From: Psychromonas ingrahamii 37
GTDB taxonomy: Bacteria > Pseudomonadota > Gammaproteobacteria > Enterobacterales > Psychromonadaceae
Reading direction: 5' to 3'
Assembly: GCF_000015285.1 (NCBI RefSeq)
Contig: NC_008709.1
Span: 3,782,001-3,846,000, forward strand
Length of the DNA: 64,000 nt
Below the pieces are notes generated by a model. It had not been told where the DNA came from. It made no database searches and saw nothing but the letters and a program-made list of their open reading frames with translations. The first letter of the stretch is position 1; every line of letters starts with the position of its first letter. The translations under genes and the position numbers were made by a program. Below are positions 10,043-19,538 of this stretch, in pieces.

Positions 10043-11155
10043 TTAAACAGACAACGTTGGGTAGTCGATGTAACCCTCAGCGTCACCACCGTAGAAAGTG
10101 CTGTCGTCCCAGCGGTTAAGCTCTGCATGGGTTCGGAAGCGTTCAGGCAGATCCGGATTGGCGATGAATGGGCGTCCAAAAGTGACCAGGTCACACTGGC
10201 CTTTACCTATCCGCGTTCTTGCTTCGTCCGCGGTGTAGGCGCCATTGGCGATGTATACACCTTTAAAAGCCGCCTGAATAGCATCAATCACAGTCTGCGG
10301 TCGACCATTGGCATGGTTGCCCTGAAACGAGTCTTCCACCACCTCGATATAAGCAATACCGATATCGTTCAGATGTTTAGCCAGCGTGCCAAAAGTTTCA
10401 ATTGGGTTCTGATCATGCACTGCGTTAAAACTCCCGGTTGGGCTAACGCGAATACCAACGTTTTCTTTGCCCCAGACCTCGACAACGGCCTCAGTTACCA
10501 TCAAGGTTAGACGGATACGATTTTCGACGGAGCCACCATACTGATCGGTACGCTGGTTGCTGTCACTCTTAAGAAACTGATCCAGCAGGTAGCCGTTGGC
10601 AGCATGGATTTCAACACCATCAAAGCCTGCGGCTTTAGCATTCTCCGCACCAACCCTGAACTGCTCAACGATAGAGGGGATCTCATCTGTTTCCAGAGCA
10701 CGTGGCTCAAGAATATCCACCATACCGGAAGTTGCACTGACAAAGGTTTTAGCACCTTTGGGTGCAATCGCAGAGGGAGCAACTGGCTTTTGGCCATCGG
10801 GTTGCAGGTCCGGATGAGAAATCCGGCCAACATGCCAAAGCTGCATGTGAATAAGACCGCCCGCTTTATGAACTGCGTCGGTGACCCGCTTCCAGCCGGC
10901 AATCTGCTCTTGCGAGTGAATGCCCGGGGTAAAAGCGTAGCCCTTGCCCTGTGGCGATACCTGGGTCGCTTCGCTGATGATAAGGCCTGCACTGGCACGC
11001 TGCTCATAGTACTGGACGTTCATCGCATTGGGTATATCACCCGGCTGGCTGGAGCGCGAGCGGGTTAGCGGAGACATCAGCACGCGGTTTCGCAGCGACA
11101 GGTTGCCCAGCTTAAATGTATCGAACAATACGTCTTTCTGATTTTCGTTACTCAT
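10043..11155 (-). CDS. nemA: Old Yellow Enzyme, N-ethylmaleimide reductase type
   Basis: An FMN-dependent ene-reductase that uses NAD(P)H to reduce electrophilic alkenes such as N-ethylmaleimide, and also quinones and nitro compounds. The TIM-barrel landmarks are all present: LRNRVLMSPLTRSRS at the N-terminus, the substrate-binding His/Asn region EIHAANGYLLDQFL, the FMN loop NRTDQYGGSVENR (here QRTDQYGGS), and the C-terminal FGRPFIANPDLPER. The 370 residues are full length. It follows nemR in the same direction with a 67-base gap, so the two form a nemRA operon. GC content is clearly above that of the flanking spacers. Confidence 0.93.
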   Translation of the reverse strand: MSNENQKDVLFDTFKLGNLSLRNRVLMSPLTRSRSSQPGDIPNAMNVQYYEQRASAGLIISEATQVSPQGKGYAFTPGIHSQEQIAGWKRVTDAVHKAGGLIHMQLWHVGRISHPDLQPDGQKPVAPSAIAPKGAKTFVSATSGMVDILEPRALETDEIPSIVEQFRVGAENAKAAGFDGVEIHAANGYLLDQFLKSDSNQRTDQYGGSVENRIRLTLMVTEAVVEVWGKENVGIRVSPTGSFNAVHDQNPIETFGTLAKHLNDIGIAYIEVVEDSFQGNHANGRPQTVIDAIQAAFKGVYIANGAYTADEARTRIGKGQCDLVTFGRPFIANPDLPERFRTHAELNRWDDSTFYGGDAEGYIDYPTLSV

Positions 11156-11222
11156 AGTGTTATTTCCTTTTAAATGAATTGGAATTAATTAGGCCAGTTT
11201 ACTAACAATGGTTTTCAAAAAA

Positions 11223-11819
11223 TTAGCTGGGCCGCAGGCAGTGTTCAAAAAACACCCGAATAAATCGCTCCATTGGTTCGAAGGACTTGAGTACTTTAGA
11301 CCTCAAAATAGCGCCTTCCCAACCCGACAACAAAAAGCTGGCTGCATCGTGGGGGTCAAGGTCTGGGTTGATATCCCCATCGGTCTGGCCTTCAGCCAGG
11401 CATAGGGCAAACTTCATCTCCCAAGCTGTAAATACCGTGTTCAGGCGGGTTCGGAACATTTCATTCTGCCCCGCCAGTTCCTGACCTAGATTACCAATCA
11501 GGCAGCCCTCTTTGTATTCACAGTTGGTCATGGTTTCCAGACTGGTAGAAAAATAGACCTGCAACCGTTCGATACAGGAGCGCGTTTTGTCCGTAAGGAT
11601 CCGATCCAGCTTGGCATCGTATTCTTCAGCGAAGGTATCAATCACCGCCAGGCCGAAATCATTCTTACTGCTAAAATAATAGTAGAAGGATCCCTTTGGT
11701 ACACCACACTTAGTAAGCACCGCGTTCAGCCCAGTTGCACCAAAGCCCTTTTGAGCAATCAGGCTGGCACCAACCTGAATAATGTTTTTGCGAGTATCGT
11801 TTGATTTCATGATACCCAT
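11223..11819 (-). CDS. nemR: TetR-family electrophile sensor NemR
   Basis: TetR repressor with an N-terminal HTH (residues ~8-55, ending PKGSFYYYFSSKNDFG) and a ligand domain. In E. coli NemR the redox switch uses Cys106 and Lys175. In this protein, counted from the ATG at 11819, Cys falls at 106 (EGCLIGNL) and Lys at 175 (LRSKVLKSF), so the switch appears conserved and the regulator should respond to reactive electrophiles or hypochlorite. It lies directly upstream of nemA. A likely promoter places the first ATG inside the -10 element, so translation may instead begin at the ATG at 11810. Confidence 0.88.
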   Translation of the reverse strand: MGIMKSNDTRKNIIQVGASLIAQKGFGATGLNAVLTKCGVPKGSFYYYFSSKNDFGLAVIDTFAEEYDAKLDRILTDKTRSCIERLQVYFSTSLETMTNCEYKEGCLIGNLGQELAGQNEMFRTRLNTVFTAWEMKFALCLAEGQTDGDINPDLDPHDAASFLLSGWEGAILRSKVLKSFEPMERFIRVFFEHCLRPS

Positions 11820-11847
11820 ATTAGACCGGTCGTCTATCCCATGTCAA
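11818..11847 (-). promoter_or_regulatory. nemRA promoter with NemR-type operator
   Basis: On the minus strand TTGACA (11847-11842) is followed after 18 bases by TAATAT (11823-11818). Between them lies the palindrome GACCGGTC inside TAGACGACCGGTCTA, similar to the TAGACC/GGTCTA box known for NemR. A repressor bound here would block RNA polymerase directly. The -10 overlaps the first possible nemR start codon, implying a leaderless or very short leader from 11810. Confidence 0.6.
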
Positions 11848-12698
11848 ACTGATGGCGAAATGAATATCTAAACGTAATATAAAGCCGTATTTAATCTTCC
11901 CTCAAACTAAGGCAATTTACTTCTTTTAAATACAAAGAGTTATCTTAAATAGGAAAAGGAATAAGTTACGGAAATCCATTAATTATAATGACTATAATTT
12001 AATATAAAGATGCCTAAATATCAGCTCTGAGAAGCTGAATTTAAGTGATTTATTAAAGTAACCAGGAAAAACTGTGTTGCACAAGATTGCGTCATAACGC
12101 GCTCCGAATCATTTAAAACAGTCTCTGAATAAAACAGAGAAGCCAATTAATATTTAGTCAATTAGCTGGGTCCAGTTATTACAGAAAAATAATTATTGTC
12201 TACAATGCCCCTTATTTCGGGCAGACACATATCAGAAATCACCTGTTCGATAGGGTGTTATTACATCAGTGTTAACGCATCTCGCCCATTGCCTTCAGAA
12301 ATACGTCATAGACGGGCCTAACTAATCAACGTTTGAACGCACTTAATACACTGAGCTCATCATCAACACACAGAATTTTAAACGGCACAAAGGAAATTGC
12401 GAACCAGTTCCTGTGTTTATTTCTGCGTAGTTGGTCATTTTCATAAGAAAGGACGCCACCAATGTAATATTATGTAATACAATATAAACATTAATAATTA
12501 TAGTAGTTTATCTAAAATCAAGGTATAAAAAGAGAAAGAGACATTTCTATCTGAAATACTTGTTCATAGGTCAGTGGCATGTGGGTCCTCATCGTCGCAT
12601 CTCTTTCCACAGAAAACCCGATTGGCTTACAAGCCCTTGGCCGCTTTCACTGCTTAATGAAGCTATCTTGTATTCAGTGTTTTTTGGAGTGAAGTAAT
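11848..12698. other. spacer with dispersed repeats
   Basis: About 850 bases without a gene. 11960-12060 matches 22888-22983 (sharing TCCATTAATTA, TTTAATATAAAGA and GAATTTAAGTG). 12056-12180 matches 21163-21290 (sharing GTTGCACAAGATTGCG and TTAATATTTA). The ribosome site of the next gene, TTGGAG, lies at 12684-12689. Confidence 0.5.
11960..12180. repeat. dispersed repeat family 2, composite copy
   Basis: The left half is shared with 22888-22983 and the right half with 21163-21290, where it is fused to family 1. The modular swapping of halves suggests these pieces descend from a longer element that has broken up. No coding capacity is conserved. Confidence 0.5.
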
Positions 12699-14882
12699 AT
12701 GATAAATATTCAACATTTAATAACCGGTATTACGGGCAGAATCACATCGCGTTTTTTGCTTTTCGCGGCACTGTCGATCCTAATTATTGCCGCTATTGGC
12801 TATATCAAGATCTACCAAGTTACCGCGAACAACTCAGAAATCCGAATTGGACGCGCCGCGCATGCCGCAGCAGTCATCTTGTCCGAACGCTTTGCGGAGG
12901 AATTTACTGCGGTATTCGATGACCAGGGTAATGTGAAGGCAATCCAGCTCAAAGGCGATACCGCTGCAACATCCCTGTCTTTTCGCGACGAGTATGATGT
13001 CATTCTAAAGGACATAGGGTCGACTAATCACGGTGCGGCTAACCTTTTTAAGTTCAACTCTCAAACCAAGGCGTTTGATCGTTTTGTCACGACCTTCCGG
13101 AAACCTGATGGCTCCATGCCACCACCGATGTCTATCAGTGTCGGTCACCCCGCCTATAAAAATATTATCAATGGTCGGATCCATCGCGGGCAAGTGCCCG
13201 TTATGGGGCGTTTAAGATTAGCAGAGCTGATGCCGATCATAGCCTTGGACAAATCGGTGAAAGGCGTGCTTGCCGTTGACGTGGGCTGGGTTGATGACTT
13301 GATCGCCGCGCGGGATGAGTTGCGCAACCAAAGCATACTGGTTGCCGGCATAATCCTTATTTTGGAAGCCCTTCTCGGCGCCGCCTATATCAGTCACGCA
13401 CTCAGGCCAATTCGGGTTTTGGCAAAATATGCTGAGGATATGGCCTCTGAAAAAGTCTTGGGAAGCGTACCCTTCCTCGGCCAAAGCGACGAGGTCGGCG
13501 CACTGTCCGAAGGCCTTAATCGTGTGGCTGGCCTGCAGAGTAAACTCGCTCATCTGGCCTATACAGACGAGCTCACAGGTCTTGGTAATCGCAGCCGTTA
13601 CCTTGCTGATCTTCAGGTGGCTTTGAGGGAGAGCCAATCGGGCAACGGATCTTGGGTATTGTTACACCTCAGCATCGACAAATTTAGCCACCTCAATGAT
13701 GCCTATGGGCAGGAAATGGGCGATAAGATTCTCAAAAGGCTTGGGTCTAGAATTCAGCAGGTTGCAGGAAATCAGGCAAAGGTAGCGCGTCCCAGCGCAG
13801 CTGATTTTTCTATCATTATCGATAATCGTCTGGCAACTGACAAAATTACAGTGCTCGCCCAAAACCTTATTGAGACCATGCGCAAAGGGTTCCAGACTCA
13901 GGTTGGCAAAATTTTCATAACCGGTTCAATAGGTGTAATCGATGTGCTCAAAGATTTTGATGAGCCTGACGAGGCACATCTCAATGGGAATTTAGCGCTT
14001 CGCAAAGCCCAGAGAGCAGGAGGCGATCAATATGCGATTTTCTCCTCAGAATTAAACGACGAGCACCAAGAACGGGTGACGTTGATAAAAATACTTGAGA
14101 TGGCGATCGAAAAAAGGGAGATCGAGATCCATTTCCAGCCACAGATCATTCTGTCATCTAATAAATTAGCTGGGTTAGAAGCCCTCGCCCGCTGGAACCA
14201 CCCAAGCTTGGGTCAGATTCCACCCGCTAAATTTATTCCTATCGCCGAAGACAGCGGGCAGATTGTCAAGCTTGGCACCCTGATCATTGATATGGCATGC
14301 CAACAAGCGGCGCAATGGCGTAAGGCAAACTTCGACTTTAAACATATTGCAGTCAATGTCTCACCCATCCAGTTATGGCAGGACAATTTTATCGACGTTT
14401 TGAGTGCTGCATTAGAAAAATACAAACTGCCGGCTAATTGTATCTGCATCGAAATTACAGAAAGTGTGTTTATCGACAATACCAAACACAACACGCTACG
14501 GGTTCTAGAGCTTATTCGATCACTTGGTGTGATGCTATCACTCGATGATTTCGGCTCGGGCTATTCATCGCTAAGCTATCTCAACAACATGCCCTTCAAT
14601 CAGCTGAAAATTGACAGTAGCTTCGTCACCAATATTGATATAGATAGCCGCAAGCAGAAGGTCATGCGGGGTATTCTTTCACTCACGACTGAGCTCGACT
14701 TTAAAGTTATTATTGAAGGAACAGAAACTATTGAGGAAATCATGATGGTTCAAGAAATGGGATGTGATGTAGTTCAGGGCTACTATTATGCCAAGCCTGC
14801 ACCTGCTGCTCTCATTCCTGGCATCGTGAACCAGGTTTTCAGGTCAGTGTTAGCAATTGACGCTAAGCTGTCGAAAGACTGA
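12699..14882 (+). CDS. membrane c-di-GMP phosphodiesterase (HAMP-degenerate GGDEF-EAL)
   Basis: Probably an inner-membrane c-di-GMP phosphodiesterase. A first helix lies at ~19-37, then a periplasmic sensor domain (~40-208), a second helix (~209-231) and a HAMP-like linker. The GGDEF domain begins TDELTGLGNRSRYL, but its signature is degenerate (PSAADF), so it should not synthesise c-di-GMP. The EAL domain is complete: EALARW, EITES, DDFGSGYSSL, LKID, the Glu of IEGTET (usually AEGVET) and QGYYYAKP. The start is supported by TTGGAG. It stands alone and is GC-richer than the spacers. The signal sensed is unknown. Confidence 0.9.
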   Translation: MINIQHLITGITGRITSRFLLFAALSILIIAAIGYIKIYQVTANNSEIRIGRAAHAAAVILSERFAEEFTAVFDDQGNVKAIQLKGDTAATSLSFRDEYDVILKDIGSTNHGAANLFKFNSQTKAFDRFVTTFRKPDGSMPPPMSISVGHPAYKNIINGRIHRGQVPVMGRLRLAELMPIIALDKSVKGVLAVDVGWVDDLIAARDELRNQSILVAGIILILEALLGAAYISHALRPIRVLAKYAEDMASEKVLGSVPFLGQSDEVGALSEGLNRVAGLQSKLAHLAYTDELTGLGNRSRYLADLQVALRESQSGNGSWVLLHLSIDKFSHLNDAYGQEMGDKILKRLGSRIQQVAGNQAKVARPSAADFSIIIDNRLATDKITVLAQNLIETMRKGFQTQVGKIFITGSIGVIDVLKDFDEPDEAHLNGNLALRKAQRAGGDQYAIFSSELNDEHQERVTLIKILEMAIEKREIEIHFQPQIILSSNKLAGLEALARWNHPSLGQIPPAKFIPIAEDSGQIVKLGTLIIDMACQQAAQWRKANFDFKHIAVNVSPIQLWQDNFIDVLSAALEKYKLPANCICIEITESVFIDNTKHNTLRVLELIRSLGVMLSLDDFGSGYSSLSYLNNMPFNQLKIDSSFVTNIDIDSRKQKVMRGILSLTTELDFKVIIEGTETIEEIMMVQEMGCDVVQGYYYAKPAPAALIPGIVNQVFRSVLAIDAKLSKD

Positions 14883-15167
14883 TCTGTTGCTTAACCCGTT
14901 TTCGAATATCGTCTCTCAACGACTGATCCCGTTTGAATGCTAATGCATCGTTGGACTTTGATCCATCTGGATGATGATTGTCGCTAGCTATGCCACCCAT
15001 TTTTCCAACCACTTTCAATTTTTCCTCGCTGCTCTTTCCGAATTTTAAAATATTAAATCGGTATAATCATATAGATATAACTTAAGATAGCGCCATTCAG
15101 ACGCGACCCCATATACGTAATAGGTTCATTAAGCGCAATCTCATCGAGTAGGTTATCGACAATTTAA

Positions 15168-16373
15168 TTAGGCTCTGCACTGCTTCAATTGGGCATTTTT
15201 GTTATTCATTTGCAGATAACTTAGCAGCCACATTATTAAGCCGCCAGTAAATAGCACCGCCGCAACATAACCCGTCTCGTTGGGTAATGCTCCTTGTGCG
15301 ATAACCATGCCGCCCAGCAAAGGCCCGATGGCATTGGCAATGTTAAATGAGCACTGCACCAAAGCACCTATCATTGCGTGGCCGTTTGGTGATACATCCA
15401 TTAGCAAGGTTTGAATTAAGGTGGCTAAGCCCAAACTGCAGCCAATAAAGAAAATCACCGCATACAATAGCAAAATATTATGGCTGGCACTGACGTAGGC
15501 GAGGGAAAATATAATCATACAAATTAAGGCTATGCCGGTGGTTTTTAAAGCCGCACGATCGGCCGCTTTGCCTAATACGTAGTTACCTAATGTACAACCA
15601 ATACCAAACATTACCATCGCGATTGAAATCGTGTATGCGGGGGTTTCGGTAACCACTAAAATAGTGTCGGCAATGTAAGTGTAAATACAAAATACGCCGC
15701 CAAAGCCAATAATCACAATACCTAGAATTGACCAGACCAATTTATTTTTCAACACGCCAAATTCATTAATTAAATTTGACGGCTGGCTATTTTCTATTTT
15801 AGGGATCACTAAATACACACACACCAGTGCCACTAAGGCGAGAGCAGATGCACCTGCTAAACAATAGCGCCAGCTTAAATATTGGCCGACTAATGTCACT
15901 ATAGGCACCCCGACAATAGTCGCAATGGTTAAGCCCATAAACACTTTGGACATATAGCTGGCGCGTTTATTTTGTGGGGCAATATCTGCGGCTAATAATA
16001 TGGCGGCACCAAAGTAAGCGCCATGGGGCAGGCCACTTAAAAAACGAAAAACCATTAGCTGCTCAAGTGAGGTTGCCATGGCACTTAAGCCATTGGCAAT
16101 AAACATTAATGTCAGAAAAATAGCCAAGACATCGCGTTTTTTCATGTTGGCCGTCGTCAGCATTAAAATGGGTGCCCCAACAACAACCCCTATCGCGTAA
16201 GCACTAATAGCATAACCGCTTTGTGACGGTGTTGAGGCAAATGTTTCACTGATTAAGGGCAGCATTGGCATCATCGAGAACTCCGATAATCCCAAAATAA
16301 ATGTGCCTAACGCTAAAACCAGTAAAATGGCGGTGGTATTCAATTGGCTAGGTAAGGTTGTAATTGGTGTCAT
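15168..16373 (-). CDS. MFS exporter, AraJ-like (DHA1 family)
   Basis: Twelve hydrophobic segments in 401 residues, with the signature of the AraJ/PbuE sugar-or-drug efflux branch of the major facilitator superfamily: GLSEFSMMPMLPLI in helix 1 and FLSGLPHGAYFGAA in helix 4. It probably exports a small solute by proton antiport; the substrate cannot be told from sequence. The start ATG has AGGA six bases upstream. It is an isolated gene with a 285-base gap to the phosphodiesterase gene. Confidence 0.88.
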   Translation of the reverse strand: MTPITTLPSQLNTTAILLVLALGTFILGLSEFSMMPMLPLISETFASTPSQSGYAISAYAIGVVVGAPILMLTTANMKKRDVLAIFLTLMFIANGLSAMATSLEQLMVFRFLSGLPHGAYFGAAILLAADIAPQNKRASYMSKVFMGLTIATIVGVPIVTLVGQYLSWRYCLAGASALALVALVCVYLVIPKIENSQPSNLINEFGVLKNKLVWSILGIVIIGFGGVFCIYTYIADTILVVTETPAYTISIAMVMFGIGCTLGNYVLGKAADRAALKTTGIALICMIIFSLAYVSASHNILLLYAVIFFIGCSLGLATLIQTLLMDVSPNGHAMIGALVQCSFNIANAIGPLLGGMVIAQGALPNETGYVAAVLFTGGLIMWLLSYLQMNNKNAQLKQCRA

Positions 16374-16724
16374 AAAAATCCTGTAAGTGATAAAAGAAAA
16401 ATAGTGGTAGGTACTATTTAACTGCGAAGCCTATAGCGATAGAGACAAGCAACATTAAGGCTTGAAAGTCCTCGATAAACTATCATCTGTCAAAGAAGTG
16501 TGTGCGAATTGATTCAAACATCATCGCAATAATAGTAACGTCGCTATTAATTATGTTGGATTATCGACTGTAAGATCAAAAATTACGAGGGTTTATTCTT
16601 CTAAAGCACAGCAACGTAATTGTTATCGTCCACCCTTTTTATATAAGGCGTTCGACTTCAGGATTTCTCTTTCAGGGATAGAGCTGATTTTTTAACTAAC
16701 GCAATATGTCAGCGAGCTATAACT

Positions 16725-16816
16725 ATGCTGCTATAACTATGCCTATAACTATGCCACCCATTTTTCTAACCAATAATATTGCTATAACTATGCCACCCAT
16801 TTTTCTAACCAATAAA
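16725..16816. repeat. REP-like tandem repeat downstream of the RAYT gene
   Basis: The unit GCTATAACTATGCCACCCAT followed by TTTTCTAACCAATAA occurs twice, at about 16731-16770 and 16782-16816, with an extra partial CTATAACTATGCC. The GCCACCCAT core (GGGTGGC on the other strand) recurs at 14990, 18050, 20827, 24048, 24072, 47284, 47309 and 47386. Such GTGG-bearing sequences are typical substrates of REP-associated transposases. Confidence 0.75.
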
Positions 16817-17001
16817 ATAGCTTCTTTCAACATTCATTGCGGTAGTCTTTGATGACGATTGATACACACCAATTGAACTTTTTTCAAGAAATGGGGCTTT
16901 AGATTGTCAAATATGAGGAATATGGTCCTTTTAAACCAACAGCAGAATCTTGATTTTAATCAAGTGAGCGAATGACTGACAGGTAGTTAAAAAATTAAGC
17001 T

Positions 17002-17982
17002 TTAAGCACGCAACCAACGTTGACAGTTTGCTGCACCGTGGCGTCGCTTGCGGTCTAAATGTTCACAGTATTCGGTTAATGCGGGTAAGGCACCTACCGC
17101 CCCTTTAAATAAATGACCAAATTCAGTGCTAATTTTAAGCCAGTTCTCTGTCGGAATATTAAGTCGGTTTAGAATGTGTTGGCTGCTTGAGCTGATGGCA
17201 CCACGCTTATCTTCTCGTATGATTCGACCGGTATCTTCAACAAGCACAATGTAATCCTTCACACTGAACATAAGCCCGTCAGGCATATTAAGGCGTTCAT
17301 CACCTACAAACAGCAGTAATTCTGCTGGTTGCTCACCTTTTATGGCGGAGTGAATTCGGCGTTGGATGCTGGTGTGATCTGAGGTTTCAGGTGTCGTCGC
17401 TATTTTGGCGCGAATAGGATTCAAATCAACATACGCCATACAAGCTAATACGGCTGTTTCATCGAGTAATGCCTGAGATTTAAAGCGTCCTTCCCAGAAT
17501 CTGCCAGTACAGCTATCTTCTTTGTTGGCCTGTCTTGCAATCGGCTCACTGAGTGAGCGCATAAACCAGCTAATATCGATTAAACGTCGACGATATTCGG
17601 TAATGCAGTCATTAACGGTTTCAAGCTCAAATGTATTAAGGTCTTCACCTTTAATAAATTTCTGCGTCAGTAACGTGCCTTTAAAGCCTTTATGCCATTG
17701 AACAAGCACTGCTTTATCAGACCAGTTTACGGCTTTATCAGCATTCACTTTAAGGACAACATGCAGGTGATTACTCATGACAGCATAAGCACAGATATCA
17801 ATCGCAAAGATGGTGGCAAGCTCAACAATACGAGAGTCAACCCACTCTCGACGATGTTCATAGTTTTCACCTGTTGCACTATCAATACCACACAAGAATG
17901 CTTTACGCACAACACGTGAACAGCAGTGATAGTAAGGCGTGTCATCTAAGCTCACTATGGTTTTTCTTGGTTTGGCCATCAT
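17002..17982 (-). CDS. REP-associated tyrosine transposase (RAYT, Y1_Tnp)
   Basis: An IS200-like single-strand transposase of the RAYT group. The N-terminal Y1 domain starts SLDDTPYYHCCSRVVRKAF and contains the HUH metal-binding motif SNHLHVVLKV. The catalytic Tyr should follow near [14 protein letters not shown]. At 326 residues it is long for a Y1 transposase because of a C-terminal extension typical of this marine subgroup. It is flanked by GGGTGGC-type repeats in opposite orientation (16731-16816 downstream, 18046-18055 upstream), consistent with mobilisation of REPs. The start ATG follows AGGTAATAA. The gene looks intact. Confidence 0.85.
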   Translation of the reverse strand: MMAKPRKTIVSLDDTPYYHCCSRVVRKAFLCGIDSATGENYEHRREWVDSRIVELATIFAIDICAYAVMSNHLHVVLKVNADKAVNWSDKAVLVQWHKGFKGTLLTQKFIKGEDLNTFELETVNDCITEYRRRLIDISWFMRSLSEPIARQANKEDSCTGRFWEGRFKSQALLDETAVLACMAYVDLNPIRAKIATTPETSDHTSIQRRIHSAIKGEQPAELLLFVGDERLNMPDGLMFSVKDYIVLVEDTGRIIREDKRGAISSSSQHILNRLNIPTENWLKISTEFGHLFKGAVGALPALTEYCEHLDRKRRHGAANCQRWLRA

Positions 17983-18081
17983 TTATTACCTGCAGTAAAT
18001 AAAGGTAACTAAAGATTAGACCAATGCGCAAATATTCGCCAATAATTATGGGTGGCTATATTATTCTTTCTTCAACCCCTC

Positions 18082-18299
18082 AGGCATGTTCAAACGTTCA
18101 TTACCTACGAATGGCAGTAATTCTGCTGGTTGCTCACCTTTTATGGCGGAGTGAATTCGGCGTTGAATGCTGGTGTAGTCTGAGGCTTCAGGGGTTGTCG
18201 CCATCTTGGCGCGAATGGGGTTTAAATCAACATACGCCATGCAAGCGAGTATTGCTACTTCATCAAGTAATACCTGGGATTTAAAGTGCCCTTCCCAAT
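18082..18299 (-). pseudogene. truncated second copy of the RAYT transposase
   Basis: These ~215 bases align closely with 17280-17498 inside the intact transposase gene, sharing AATTCTGCTGGTTGCTCACC and AAATCAACATACGCCAT, with scattered substitutions. Both the 5' and the 3' parts are missing. It lies just upstream of the intact copy, so the locus has hosted at least two insertions. Confidence 0.85.
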
Positions 18300-18390
18300 C
18301 ATTTATAAGGAATAAATGAGAACAGCTTTAGCTGGCCCTAAGGGTGAGCGCCAAGGATTATGGCTGACTATGTTATTCATTATAGCTTGA

Positions 18391-19110
18391 TCATCTTTTC
18401 AGATATTGGATTGAAACAGGCGGAAAACTCTCAAACCCTGGCTTTGCAAAAAGATATCCCTGATATAAGGACACTCCTAATTTATTTAAAAAGTCGAATT
18501 CCTCTTCGGTCTCAACTCCTTCAGCGAGCACATCTATCCCAAGATCCAGACAAACATCAAATATAGCCCTGACGATTGCTTGCCGTGGACCATTTTTATC
18601 AATATTCCTTAGCAAATACATATCCAGCTTTATCAAGTCAGGCTGCACATCTACGAGCAAGTTTAAACCGGCATATCCGGAACCAAAATCATCAAGTGCA
18701 ATTGTAACCCCAGTTCTACGCAATTTATTTAGTACATTCGACAACTCGCTGGCGGTATTAATTGCTTCGCATTCTGTCATCTCTATGACGAGTTGTTTGG
18801 CATCTATACCGTGATATTGAGAAACAGCAATGGTCTCCTCCACATATTTTCCGCCTTCAAACAAAATAGAACCAGGTGTAAAGTTTAAATTTAAGCTGCA
18901 CTCAAGCCCAAGATTAGAAGCTTGCTTTATAGCGCGCTCTCGATTAGCTTGATCGAATTCCATTAAGCTTTCAGTGGGCACTTGGTCAAATATGAAACCG
19001 GGAGGTTCATTATGTTTTCCTCTCAACAACACTTCATAAGAAACCACTTTGCCAGCGTCAATATTAATGATTGGTTGAAATGCGTGAGTATATTCAATAC
19101 CTTTGATCAT
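18391..19110 (-). CDS. stand-alone EAL phosphodiesterase partner of BLUF protein
   Basis: A ~239-residue EAL domain with no transmembrane or GGDEF part. Substrate and metal residues are present: EVLLRG replaces EALxR (Glu kept), LNLNF, EMTE, DDFGSGYAGLNLL, IKLD, AEGVETEEE and YQGYLFAKP. It should hydrolyse c-di-GMP or, as in E. coli BluF (YcgF), have been recruited for protein interaction. The ATG at 19110 overlaps the stop of the BLUF gene as ATGA and has GGAG six bases upstream, so the two are translationally coupled. An ATG at 19122 would add four residues. Light regulation through the BLUF partner is inferred. Confidence 0.87.
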   Translation of the reverse strand: MIKGIEYTHAFQPIINIDAGKVVSYEVLLRGKHNEPPGFIFDQVPTESLMEFDQANRERAIKQASNLGLECSLNLNFTPGSILFEGGKYVEETIAVSQYHGIDAKQLVIEMTECEAINTASELSNVLNKLRRTGVTIALDDFGSGYAGLNLLVDVQPDLIKLDMYLLRNIDKNGPRQAIVRAIFDVCLDLGIDVLAEGVETEEEFDFLNKLGVSLYQGYLFAKPGFESFPPVSIQYLKR

Positions 19111-19538
19111 TCCAATCTCCATCGCCCTTGCGCAAAAGCATCAAGAATTTTCTTTGCTCTGCCTACGTTAATATTGACCAGACACGTGTTTCCAGTAAAA
19201 AAATCGTTCATTCCTTCAATTTCCACCAACTCTTGTCTCGATATAGATGCCTCGCCCATAGTCCAATCATCAAATTGGCGCTCTGGTATCGCTTCAGATA
19301 TTATCTTTACAACGTTGTTATGTCGACCGTCTCCGCTTATCACCGAAAATAACTGGTTTACAGTTTTTTCTTCGCCTTCTAGAACCTGTAAAAAACCACC
19401 GCTATCAGAAAGTAGCATTCCGGTGACATCAAGAAATTTGTTCGTATTTCTAGCTTTTTCCAGCAAAACCACTATTTCGTCTTTAGAAAAGTCGATAGAA
19501 GCTTTGCTTGCGTATATCAAGTGTATGAGTTCAGTCAT
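19107..19538 (-). CDS. BLUF-domain blue-light sensor
   Basis: A ~143-residue single BLUF domain that binds FAD and signals blue light through a Tyr-Gln hydrogen-bond switch. Key residues are visible: Tyr in LIHLIYAS, Asn in ARNTNKFLDVTGML, and Gln in GFLQVLEGE. The start at 19538 is chosen for AAGG six bases upstream and because it places the conserved LIHLIYAS at the usual N-terminal position; an upstream in-frame ATG at 19601 adds a non-homologous leader. The stop overlaps the start of an EAL gene, a split version of the fused BLUF-EAL protein of E. coli. Confidence 0.9.
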   Translation of the reverse strand: MTELIHLIYASKASIDFSKDEIVVLLEKARNTNKFLDVTGMLLSDSGGFLQVLEGEEKTVNQLFSVISGDGRHNNVVKIISEAIPERQFDDWTMGEASISRQELVEIEGMNDFFTGNTCLVNINVGRAKKILDAFAQGRWRLE

